Shown piece after piece: positions 1-5,779 of a stretch of DNA of 5,779 bases. The position numbers were made by a program, and so were the translations under genes. The notes under the pieces were generated by a model. The model ran no database searches, was not told the DNA's origin, and saw only the letters and a program-made list of their open reading frames with translations. Origin of the DNA: Deltaproteobacteria bacterium UBA796 (GTDB lineage Bacteria; Myxococcota_A; UBA796). Where the stretch lies: assembly GCA_002296975.1 (NCBI GenBank), contig DBIS01000110.1, forward strand, positions 1 through 5,779, given 5' to 3'. The first letter of the stretch is position 1, and every line of letters begins with the position of its first letter.

Positions 1-2142
1 GTGGTCCATATGGAACTGGTCAAGCTTTATACAGCACTGCTCCGACGCCGCTGGCTTGTTGTCCAGTCGGTGTCCTTCTTTGTTTTGGCCGCGTTGGCCT
101 TGGCCTTGCTGTTACCCAAAAACTATAAAGCGAGTGCGCGCGTGTTGGTCTCGAGCTCTGATGCGGCCATGTCGATTTTGAGCGATATTGGCTTGCAAGA
201 GGTTGCAGCCGGCATGTCGAGTGGCGCGGATGATATTCAAAACACCATCACCCTCGCTACGACCCGGCCAGTGTTGGATGCGGTGATTTGGAAGCTCCAA
301 CTCCGAGATGCCGAAGGGGGTTTGCTCTCCGCGGAGGCATTTTTGGTGCCTGGAATGTTCGGAGAGTTGGAGGCTCGGGCGAATATCAAGCTCAGTCAGC
401 AGCAAGGCTCCGAGATGCTGATTTTTGAGGCGCGCTCCCATGACCCCGAGTTGTCTCGCTTGATCGCAGACACCGTTGTTCAGGTCGCGATTTCTAAATC
501 GCAGGAGCGGGCACGAATGGAGACCCGCAGTGCGAGGGTGTTTATCATGGAACAGCTCGACGTCGTGCATGATGAGTTTGATTTCGCCATGTCCGAGATT
601 GCAGATGCGCAGTCGGCAGAGAAGGTGATCGATCTCGACGCAGAGGTTCGCGCGGCCATCGCCCGAATCTCGCAGTTGATGCTCGCTTTCGAGCACAATT
701 CAGCCGCGATTCAAGAGATCCAGTCCAAGATTTCGAGCCAGCGGGCATATCAAGAACGGGAGGATGTAGATTCTCTTTCGCCAGTCTCGATGGGGAGCAA
801 CGCCAAGATCAGTTTGCTCACTGAGCGCATCGAAGGGCTCAAACAGGAGCGCGCCAAGGCCCTCACCACAAAAACCGATAAGCACCCCGATGTATTGCGT
901 TTGGTGTCCTTGCTCGGCTCCACGCGTGGCGAACTCGACCTCGCTATCCGAGAGCAACACCGCATGGACCCAACCGTCCATAATCTCAGGTCGGAGCTCT
1001 CAGGCTTAAGGACCAAGGGTGCTCAAATCAGCGAGTCCATCGACCGAACCACCCGTGAATTTTCGTTGTACCCGGATAAAATGCGGAGAATAGGGCAACT
1101 GAAGCTCGCCGCCGCCGCCGCCGAAGATGTTTATAAAAGCCTCCAGGAGCAACGCTTTCAAGTGGGGGTCGCCGAGGCGATGGCTGTGAGCGATCTCAAG
1201 TTTATCGAGCCGGCCAAGTCACCTGAGCGCCATGCGAGCCCCAAGCTGCTGGTCAACCTTCTGCTGGGATTGTTTTTGGGCGTGGGTTTTGGTGGGGGAT
1301 TGGTGTTTCTGTTTGAGTACGTAGATGACACCATCAAGTCACCAGACGACCTGCGAGGCATCTGGGCAGTTCCGCGGTTGGGCATTGTTCCCAATCAGCG
1401 AGATGGCGCCCCAACCATCGCCGACCGCACGGCCACAGACCCCTTGACGGAGAGCTACCGTACCATTCGGAACAGCTTGGTTTTTGCCTCGGTGGACAAG
1501 CCCGTCCAGCTGTTGGCGGTCACTTCTGCTGTGCCTGGTGAAGGCAAAAGCACAGTGGCGAGCAATCTCGCGGTGAGCTTTGCGGCAGAGGGTAAACGCA
1601 CGGTGTTGGTGGATTGTGATCTGCGCCGGCCATCTCAGCACCGGCTGTACCCGAGTGTGTCGAATCATCTTGGATTGACCGATGTGTTGTCTGGCCAGGT
1701 CGAGACACAGAAGGCCATTCAAGAGACACCGGTGACCGGCCTGAGCTTGCTGACGAGCGGAAAGCTACCGGACGACCCAGGGCGCTTGATCGAGAGTCTG
1801 CGTTTGCGTCAACTTTTGTTAGACCTGAGACGAAATTTTGATGTGGTCGTGGTCGATACACCGCCGGTATTGGTGGTCAACGACGCCTTGATCATCGCGC
1901 GGGCGGTTGATGGGATCGCCATCGTTGTCGAGAGCGGAAAAACCAGTCGCAAACTGGTCTCCGACCTGCGTGGCCAGTGTGAGGGCGCAGGCATCGAGCC
2001 TTTGGGCGTAATCGTCAACAAGATGGACTTTTTTACCACCGGATATGGCGCCTATATGCGTGCATATGCGGCCTACGCCCGGATGGATGACCAAAACCAT
2101 CCGCCCAGCGCCGCCCCCTCAACCAAGGGTGGTGTGGCATGA
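1..2142 (+). CDS. Wzc-like polysaccharide co-polymerase / BY-kinase (tyrosine autokinase)
   Basis: Inner-membrane protein predicted to regulate polymerisation and export of capsule or exopolysaccharide through autophosphorylation. An N-terminal Wzz-type chain-length domain has TM1 at about residues 18-38. A long periplasmic region rich in predicted coiled coil (about 165-390) follows, then TM2 at about 415-439 after a Pro-containing stretch (P407, P414). The cytoplasmic kinase domain has the oligomerisation motif ExxRxxR (E484, R487, R490), Walker A GEGKST (513-518), Walker A' VLVDCDLRRP (535-544) and Walker B VVVVDTPP (615-622). A C-terminal tyrosine cluster (Y682, Y685, Y689, Y692) provides the phosphorylation sites. 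At 713 aa it matches the usual length of fused proteobacterial Wzc proteins. The start is uncertain: GTG at 1, ATG at 10, or a codon before the window, because no upstream sequence is available to judge a ribosome-binding site. The stop overlaps the next gene's start (ATGA). No Wza or Wzb is visible. Family assignment is firm; the exact polymer is unknown. Confidence 0.95.
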   Translation: MVHMELVKLYTALLRRRWLVVQSVSFFVLAALALALLLPKNYKASARVLVSSSDAAMSILSDIGLQEVAAGMSSGADDIQNTITLATTRPVLDAVIWKLQLRDAEGGLLSAEAFLVPGMFGELEARANIKLSQQQGSEMLIFEARSHDPELSRLIADTVVQVAISKSQERARMETRSARVFIMEQLDVVHDEFDFAMSEIADAQSAEKVIDLDAEVRAAIARISQLMLAFEHNSAAIQEIQSKISSQRAYQEREDVDSLSPVSMGSNAKISLLTERIEGLKQERAKALTTKTDKHPDVLRLVSLLGSTRGELDLAIREQHRMDPTVHNLRSELSGLRTKGAQISESIDRTTREFSLYPDKMRRIGQLKLAAAAAEDVYKSLQEQRFQVGVAEAMAVSDLKFIEPAKSPERHASPKLLVNLLLGLFLGVGFGGGLVFLFEYVDDTIKSPDDLRGIWAVPRLGIVPNQRDGAPTIADRTATDPLTESYRTIRNSLVFASVDKPVQLLAVTSAVPGEGKSTVASNLAVSFAAEGKRTVLVDCDLRRPSQHRLYPSVSNHLGLTDVLSGQVETQKAIQETPVTGLSLLTSGKLPDDPGRLIESLRLRQLLLDLRRNFDVVVVDTPPVLVVNDALIIARAVDGIAIVVESGKTSRKLVSDLRGQCEGAGIEPLGVIVNKMDFFTTGYGAYMRAYAAYARMDDQNHPPSAAPSTKGGVA
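1108..1122 (+). repeat. (GCC)5 trinucleotide run inside the co-polymerase gene
   Basis: Five consecutive GCC codons encode a run of alanines (part of A370-A374) in the periplasmic coiled-coil region ahead of TM2. Slippage would change the protein in frame by single alanines, not knock it out. It may be no more than codon preference in an Ala-rich helix. Confidence 0.6.
2125..2142 (+). promoter_or_regulatory. Translational coupling site: weak Shine-Dalgarno plus ATGA stop/start overlap
   Basis: AAGGG at 2125-2129 lies 9 nt before the ATG at 2139. The ATG shares bases with the TGA (2140-2142) that ends the kinase gene. In this frame an in-frame TGA at 2088-2090 is followed by no ATG, GTG or TTG before 2139, so 2139 is the first usable start. 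Ribosomes finishing the kinase can reinitiate here, which suggests linked expression of the two proteins. Confidence 0.75.
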
Positions 2143-2657
2143 TCGCGTTGTGGTTTTTGGTGGCCTGTGGGCCATCACCATCAGATATTGTCAGCAATCT
2201 GGCCTCAAGCAATCCTGTGGTCCGGGAGGACACAGCAAAAATCGCCCGGAATTTTGGCTCGTCCACGGTCGAGGCTGCGCTGATCGGCGTTTTGTCAGAC
2301 CCAGAGATAAAGGTCCGCGTCCATGCTGTAGAGAGTCTGGTATCGCTCGAGTGCCACGATGCAGTCTTGCCGCTGACCGAGCGTTTAAGTCTTGAGGTCG
2401 ACCCCACAGTGCGCAGATCAGTCGTCGATGCGCTTGGGCGTCTCGGTGATACGCGTGCGGTTCCAGCATTGATCGCCCATCTCGAAGCCCATATTGAGGC
2501 CCCTCCACTCAATGCCATCTGGGCGCTTGGCGCTTTGGCAGACCACCGCGCTTTGGATGTGCTCGCCCCGTTGCGGGAGAGTCAAGACCCCTTTGTTGTG
2601 TGGAATGTGAACCAGGCACTTCGGGCTTTGCGTCCGGGCCCGCCCGCCGAGGGATAA
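2139..2657 (+). CDS. Small HEAT-repeat putative lipoprotein
   Basis: A 172-aa protein of unknown specific function. The N-terminus MIALWFLVAC ends in a lipobox-like LVAC, so C10 would be the lipidated residue. Residue +2 is Gly, so the E. coli Asp+2 inner-membrane retention signal is absent and outer-membrane sorting is possible. The rest is five HEAT/PBS-lyase-like helical repeats of 31-32 residues, at about 15-44, 45-74, 75-106, 107-137 and 138-168. Each has a recurring A-V/L-x-x-L helix A, a D/P turn and a V-R/W-x-x-A-x-x-A-L helix B. Examples are VRVHAVESL, VRRSVVDALGRLGD and VVWNVNQALRAL. A short Pro-rich tail ends it. HEAT arrays are protein-binding scaffolds, and no catalytic motif is seen. 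The ATGA overlap with the co-polymerase and the overlap with the Wzi-like gene suggest an adaptor role in polysaccharide export (inference). The signal peptide is oddly short (9 residues, no basic residue), so lipidation is likely but not certain. Confidence 0.88.
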   Translation: MIALWFLVACGPSPSDIVSNLASSNPVVREDTAKIARNFGSSTVEAALIGVLSDPEIKVRVHAVESLVSLECHDAVLPLTERLSLEVDPTVRRSVVDALGRLGDTRAVPALIAHLEAHIEAPPLNAIWALGALADHRALDVLAPLRESQDPFVVWNVNQALRALRPGPPAEG

Positions 2658-4078
2658 TCTCGGTGTTGACTTTACTGTTGGGCACGGCACTCGCCTCGGG
2701 CACTCAAAGCCTGCAAACAGCTCAAATCTATATAGACCATCAGGCACGTTTGGCTCATGCGAGCGTGTTGTACGGGGCGCGTACATCGAGTGCAAAGACG
2801 ATGTATTATCGGTGGAAGGGCTTGGGTCGGCCCCCAAATTTTATCGACGTGATTTTAAAGGCTGAGGGCGAAGAGTCGGACATTTTTCGCTACCGCCTGG
2901 CTCCTCAAGCGCGGGTTTCGGCAGGTGATCTTCGCCCCCAAAATCAATCTGGTGACACCGAGCCTGGGTGGGTGAGCTTACGGGCTGGAGCAGACGGGCG
3001 GGCCTACTTTCATGACTTTGAGCTCATGGTAGCGCCGGAGCTGCGATGGGATGAGGGTGAGGCGGGTGAAGCTTATGCGGCCTTGCCTTTGGGGTGGGTC
3101 GGCTTTCATACCCGACGATGGCGGGTGGGGTTTGGCCTTGAGGACAGGTGGTTTGGTCCAGGTCGCTTTGGTGGCCTCATGCTGACCAACAACGCAAGCC
3201 CTGCACCTTTGGCCTCTGCGGCCACCGAGCACGCTGTGGGTCAGGGGCGCTTTCGATTAGAGGCGGGGGCTGGGTGGCTGAATCAGCCAAGGTCCGATGT
3301 TGAAAATCCAGGATGGCTGGTCTTCGATTTTCGGTTCTCACCCTTTCCAGCCCTCGAGATCGGTGCGACGAGAATGGCACTCTTTGGTGGTAAGGGTCGC
3401 CCAAGTCCGGAGTTTGGCCAGCTGTTGTTGCCGACCCGCCCTCATGTTGCCAACGACCCAAACCAGCGGTTGCCTGACCAAGATGAGATCGCGGCCTTGG
3501 ATGCCCGCTTGAGTTTTCCCCTCGACACGTGGGTGCCCAATTTGGGGGTGGCCTACTTGGACCTATGGACTCAATACGGTGGCGAAGATGTCATCGCCCG
3601 CCAAATCGGGCCTGTGAAGGTTCCTGCATTGGCGGGTATCGCCAATTTGTGGGGCGCAGAATTGGGCGGCGGTGCCTGGGCGGTCTGTGTGGAGTGGGCC
3701 CGTCTGCTAGACGACCAGTTTCGGTGGTACTCAGGGCACCGGGTGTACCATGACGGCTTCAGCCAGTCTGGGATGTCCATGGGGCACCCCAGCGGCGGCG
3801 ATTCACGGACTTGGAGTGCCTCGGTACGTTGGATGCCCGATGATATAGGGGCGGAAATTTTCGCCTCTGATCGCCGCAGGGTGGGCGTGGTTGCACCCGC
3901 CGATGGCCAAATTTTTACCCTGATGAGAGATGAGCGTGCACAAAGTGCCGGTCTGCGCGGCTGGTTTAGTCATTTGGATCAGCAATGGAATGCCGGTGTT
4001 TCAGTGTCGAAGGTGAGGGACGTGCAGTTCAAGCCTGATGTAGATGCGCTTCATTGGCGCTTTTTTATCGGCATTTAG
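2600..4078 (+). CDS. Wzi-family capsule assembly outer-membrane beta-barrel
   Basis: Predicted outer-membrane protein of the Wzi capsule-assembly family (Pfam Caps_assemb_Wzi). In E. coli K30, Wzi binds capsular polysaccharide at the cell surface. Numbered from the GTG at 2600, a hydrophobic segment (about 18-32, after R16-R17) ends in TALA|SG, a plausible signal-peptidase site. The body shows alternating polar/aromatic beta-strand patterning. It carries family-typical motifs: DRWFGPGRFGGLMLTNNASP (182-201) and GMSMGHPSGGDSRTW (391-405), preceded by W376-Y377, H380 and Y383. The end is strand-like with aromatic residues (ALHWRFFIGI). Its 492 aa fit the family, E. coli Wzi being about 480. The start is debatable. 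GTG 2600 supplies the basic n-region but lacks a close Shine-Dalgarno and overlaps the upstream gene by 58 nt. GTG 2663 has GAGGG at good spacing but leaves a signal peptide of about 11 residues with no positive charge. Family assignment is confident. Confidence 0.9.
   Translation: MECEPGTSGFASGPARRGIISVLTLLLGTALASGTQSLQTAQIYIDHQARLAHASVLYGARTSSAKTMYYRWKGLGRPPNFIDVILKAEGEESDIFRYRLAPQARVSAGDLRPQNQSGDTEPGWVSLRAGADGRAYFHDFELMVAPELRWDEGEAGEAYAALPLGWVGFHTRRWRVGFGLEDRWFGPGRFGGLMLTNNASPAPLASAATEHAVGQGRFRLEAGAGWLNQPRSDVENPGWLVFDFRFSPFPALEIGATRMALFGGKGRPSPEFGQLLLPTRPHVANDPNQRLPDQDEIAALDARLSFPLDTWVPNLGVAYLDLWTQYGGEDVIARQIGPVKVPALAGIANLWGAELGGGAWAVCVEWARLLDDQFRWYSGHRVYHDGFSQSGMSMGHPSGGDSRTWSASVRWMPDDIGAEIFASDRRRVGVVAPADGQIFTLMRDERAQSAGLRGWFSHLDQQWNAGVSVSKVRDVQFKPDVDALHWRFFIGI
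2649..2665 (+). promoter_or_regulatory. Possible Shine-Dalgarno for an alternative Wzi start at GTG 2663
   Basis: GAGGG at 2649-2653 lies 9 nt upstream of an in-frame GTG at 2663, followed by TTG at 2666. Both lie just past the TAA (2655-2657) that ends the HEAT gene. This is the best ribosome-binding site near the start, so it competes with GTG 2600, which gives the better signal peptide. The sequence alone does not settle the choice. Confidence 0.45.
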
Positions 4079-4087
4079 GGCATTTAG
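4070..4087 (+). repeat. Tandem 9-bp duplication that doubles the Wzi stop codon
   Basis: GGCATTTAG occurs twice back to back, at 4070-4078 and 4079-4087. Each copy reads Gly-Ile-stop in the Wzi frame. The first TAG is the real stop and the second is an in-frame backup 9 nt later. The perfect match suggests a recent slippage duplication. Confidence 0.9.
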
Positions 4088-4099
4088 GACCTTCACTTT

Positions 4100-4131
4100 G
4101 GTCGACTGCCCGGCTGCAAGCCGATACGACC
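4100..4131 (+). other. Weak two-stem hairpin in the 78-nt spacer before the sulfatase-fold gene
   Basis: GGTCG (4100-4104) can pair with CGACC (4127-4131). Inside it, CGGCT (4111-4115) can pair with AGCCG (4119-4123) around a GCA loop. An asymmetric internal loop (6 and 3 nt) separates the stems. No T-run follows, so this does not look like an intrinsic terminator. It could attenuate, protect mRNA ends, or be chance. The remainder of 4079-4156 holds no gene and no promoter I can support. Confidence 0.3.
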
Positions 4132-4144
4132 CTCGCCGAATTGT

Positions 4145-4148
4145 GGAG
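4145..4148 (+). promoter_or_regulatory. Shine-Dalgarno for the sulfatase-fold gene
   Basis: GGAG sits 8 nt before the ATG at 4157. An in-frame TGA at 4151-4153 lies one codon before that ATG, so no longer start is possible. Together these fix the start. Confidence 0.8.
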
Positions 4149-4156
4149 CGTGATCG

Positions 4157-5779
4157 ATGTTCAAGCGTATCGGACTCGGAATGGCCAGCGGCCTAATCGC
4201 CGGGGCACTTATTGGTTTGGCTGAGGCCATGTACATTTTGGCCTCGGCCAGCACTGGCGAGTATGGGGCTTTGGTCTATGCCACTGTGCTGTATGGAATC
4301 CTGGGTGCGTTGGGTGGCGCCGGAATCGGCGGGGGCGTGTGGGCCTTGTCCCTCGTGTTCTCCAAGCTGAGTGATGCCATCGGCTATGCCGTCGGGTTCT
4401 TGGGAATTTTTTGTGGTTTAGGTCTGGTAATCACCCGCTATGTGGTCAATAAGACCGTGTATTTGGAGCAGGGTGTGCCATTGAGCGGGATGGCGGTCAT
4501 CCTGTGTGCTTATGTGTTCATCGGGGTGGTGGGGCTGTGGATCGGCCACATCATGCTCACCCAAACCCCATTCAAAATTTTGCTCACCCTTCGTGGCACG
4601 GTCGCGGCTTATGGTGGATTGTTGCTGCTTACTGCGGTCTTCTCCTTTTCGCCCAACCAGGCCCAACGTGCAGGTGTCTTGGCCCCCGACCGCCCCGCGG
4701 ATGAGGCCTTGATGGCCCGACCGAATTTGTTGCTGATTATGGTGGATACCCTTCGTGCTGATCACTTGGGTGCTTACGGTTTTCCGACACCAATCTCCCC
4801 AAATATAGACGCATTGGCCAAAGAGTCTGTCGTGTTTGAGAAGGCCTACGCCTCGGCATCGTGGACCAGAGCGAGCACCGCAAGCTTGTTCACATCCATG
4901 CCGCCAAGTGGCCATAATTGTGCGGTAAAGGTCGCGATGTTGCCTGATGATGTTTTGACCATCGCCGAAGTGCTCAAAGAAGAGGGATATGTCACAGGCG
5001 GTTTGCCGAACAACATCAACGTCACCCGGAGCTTCAACTTTCAGCAGGGCTTTGACTGGTTCGACTATCAGGCACCCAACTACATCGCGGGTGCTACCGA
5101 ATCCTCCAGTCAACTCTCGATGTACAATGTGGTGCGAAAGATACGTGACCGCCTGACGGGCGCCAAAAAGCGGGTGGAGGACTATTACCAGCCCGCGGAT
5201 GTGGTGTTGGGCAACACAAAAACTTTTATCGAGGCCAACAAATCTCAACGGTGGTTTGGCTTTGTTCACTTGATGGAGCCTCATGACCCCTATTTTGAGC
5301 GTCCGTTCACAGGTGAGGGTGTAGGGCGAGCGGAGATGGAGCATCCGCCAGAGGAACTCGAAGCGGCTATCCGCGAGGCATACCAAGAAGAGATCACGTG
5401 GATGGATACCGAGCTTGGGAAATTTTTTGGCTGGATGAAGGCCGAGGGTTTGTATGAGAACACCACCATCGTGATCACGGCTGATCACGGCGAAGAGTTT
5501 TTGGAGCACGGTGGGTGGTGGCACGGAACCACGTTGTACGATGAGCAGCTCCATGTGCCGTTGATAGTCAAGCTTCCAAACAGCAAATGGGCGGGCACAC
5601 GGGTGCCGTGGCAAGTGCGTCAGCTTGACACCCCAGCAACTTTGGCTGTGTTGGGTGGGGCTGTCGTCCCCATGGATTGGGCCGGTGACGACCTGTTTGA
5701 AGAAGACTTTGACGCTGCTGCAAGGGTTTTAAGGGCGGTGACCTTGGACGACCAAGCGGCCTCGGTTGATGGTGAAGAT
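4157..5779 (+). CDS. Membrane-anchored sulfatase/alkaline-phosphatase-superfamily enzyme (3' truncated)
   Basis: The frame is open for 541 codons to the window end, with no stop reached. About five transmembrane helices (roughly 5-29, 39-65, 72-93, 110-133, 147-164) precede a large domain placed in the periplasm by the positive-inside rule. That domain is a sulfatase (Pfam Sulfatase/AlkP superfamily). It shows NLLLIMVDTLRADHLGAYG with metal-ligand D197, the nucleophile region SWTRASTASLFTS (235-247), HLMEPHDPY (371-379), TADHGEEF with D443-H444, then H456 and LHVPLIV (465-471). Where true sulfatases have CxPSR, this reads TRAST. T237 is therefore the likely nucleophile, and no formylglycine maturation is expected. 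Threonine nucleophiles are typical of LtaS and phosphoethanolamine transferases, and the five-helix-plus-outer-domain plan also resembles LtaS. Substrate is unknown: transfer or hydrolysis of a phospho-group on a glycan or lipid is possible, and some uncharacterised PF00884 proteins share this layout. It may share the upstream transcript, since the spacer is only 78 nt. Confidence 0.9.
   Translation, partial: MFKRIGLGMASGLIAGALIGLAEAMYILASASTGEYGALVYATVLYGILGALGGAGIGGGVWALSLVFSKLSDAIGYAVGFLGIFCGLGLVITRYVVNKTVYLEQGVPLSGMAVILCAYVFIGVVGLWIGHIMLTQTPFKILLTLRGTVAAYGGLLLLTAVFSFSPNQAQRAGVLAPDRPADEALMARPNLLLIMVDTLRADHLGAYGFPTPISPNIDALAKESVVFEKAYASASWTRASTASLFTSMPPSGHNCAVKVAMLPDDVLTIAEVLKEEGYVTGGLPNNINVTRSFNFQQGFDWFDYQAPNYIAGATESSSQLSMYNVVRKIRDRLTGAKKRVEDYYQPADVVLGNTKTFIEANKSQRWFGFVHLMEPHDPYFERPFTGEGVGRAEMEHPPEELEAAIREAYQEEITWMDTELGKFFGWMKAEGLYENTTIVITADHGEEFLEHGGWWHGTTLYDEQLHVPLIVKLPNSKWAGTRVPWQVRQLDTPATLAVLGGAVVPMDWAGDDLFEEDFDAAARVLRAVTLDDQAASVDGED

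Noticed and set aside
112..696. A 194-codon minus-strand frame opposite the co-polymerase gene
   Set aside because: It lies wholly inside the well-supported co-polymerase reading frame and its product has shadow-like composition and no motif.
2045..2395. A 116-codon plus-strand frame spanning the kinase/HEAT junction
   Set aside because: It overlaps the tyrosine-cluster end of the kinase and the first HEAT repeats, both of which read well in their own frames. Its translation has no domain and no ribosome-binding site was evident.
2033..2518. A 161-codon minus-strand frame opposite the HEAT-repeat gene
   Set aside because: The plus-strand frame shows periodic HEAT repeats over the same bases, while the antisense product is Ser/Arg/Thr-rich without recognisable features.
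4100..4131. Rho-independent terminator after the Wzi-like gene
   Set aside because: The stems are only 5 bp each with an internal loop, and no T-tract follows, so termination is not supported.
4418..5614. A 398-codon open frame on the minus strand opposite the sulfatase-fold gene
   Set aside because: The plus strand carries an open frame from 4157 with a Shine-Dalgarno and clear AlkP-superfamily motifs across the same span. The antisense translation is rich in His, Arg, Gln and Cys with no recognisable domain, as expected of a shadow frame.
4157..5779. A classical formylglycine sulfatase
   Set aside because: The CxPSR/SxPSR maturation motif is absent and the equivalent position reads TRAST, so Cys/Ser-dependent sulfatase activity is not supported.
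1..5779. CRISPR array, tRNA, rRNA, insertion sequence or phage genes
   Set aside because: No regularly spaced direct repeats, no transposase or integrase motifs, no paired terminal inverted repeats and no recognisable RNA gene were seen on reading the window. Almost all bases lie in four protein-coding genes.

Overview
The window reads as part of a surface polysaccharide (capsule or exopolysaccharide) export locus from a Gram-negative bacterium. All four genes lie on the + strand. The Gram-negative call rests on an outer-membrane beta-barrel of the Wzi family, a co-polymerase/tyrosine autokinase with the fused Wzc layout, and a lipoprotein. Base composition is moderately high GC. HEAT-repeat lipoproteins and membrane-anchored sulfatase-fold enzymes of this type are common in deltaproteobacterial lineages (Myxococcota, Bradymonadota and relatives), but placement at that level is a guess from gene style.

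Layout: 1-2142 is a Wzc-like polysaccharide co-polymerase fused to a BY-kinase, and its start lies at the window edge. 2139-2657 overlaps it by 4 nt (ATGA) and encodes a small predicted lipoprotein made almost entirely of five HEAT-like repeats of 31-32 residues. 2600-4078 overlaps that gene and encodes a Wzi-family outer-membrane protein. A 78-nt spacer (4079-4156) follows, with a duplicated stop motif and a weak hairpin but no gene. From 4157 to the end runs a 3'-truncated gene (541 codons visible) for a membrane protein with about five transmembrane helices and a periplasmic alkaline-phosphatase/sulfatase-fold domain. Its predicted nucleophile is threonine, as in LtaS and phosphoethanolamine transferases, not the cysteine of true sulfatases.

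Likely cooperation (inference): the BY-kinase controls polymerisation and export by cycles of tyrosine phosphorylation. Wzi at the outer membrane anchors or organises the exported polymer. The HEAT-repeat lipoprotein, translationally coupled between them, is a candidate periplasmic or outer-membrane adaptor. The sulfatase-fold enzyme may add or remove a phospho- or sulfo-substituent on the polymer or a lipid-linked glycan. No Wza, Wzb, glycosyltransferase, Wzx or Wzy gene is visible here, so the rest of the locus must lie outside the window or elsewhere.

The most interesting points are the HEAT-repeat lipoprotein placed tightly between wzc-like and wzi-like genes, and the threonine-type sulfatase-fold enzyme next to Wzi. 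Neither is proof of a new system.
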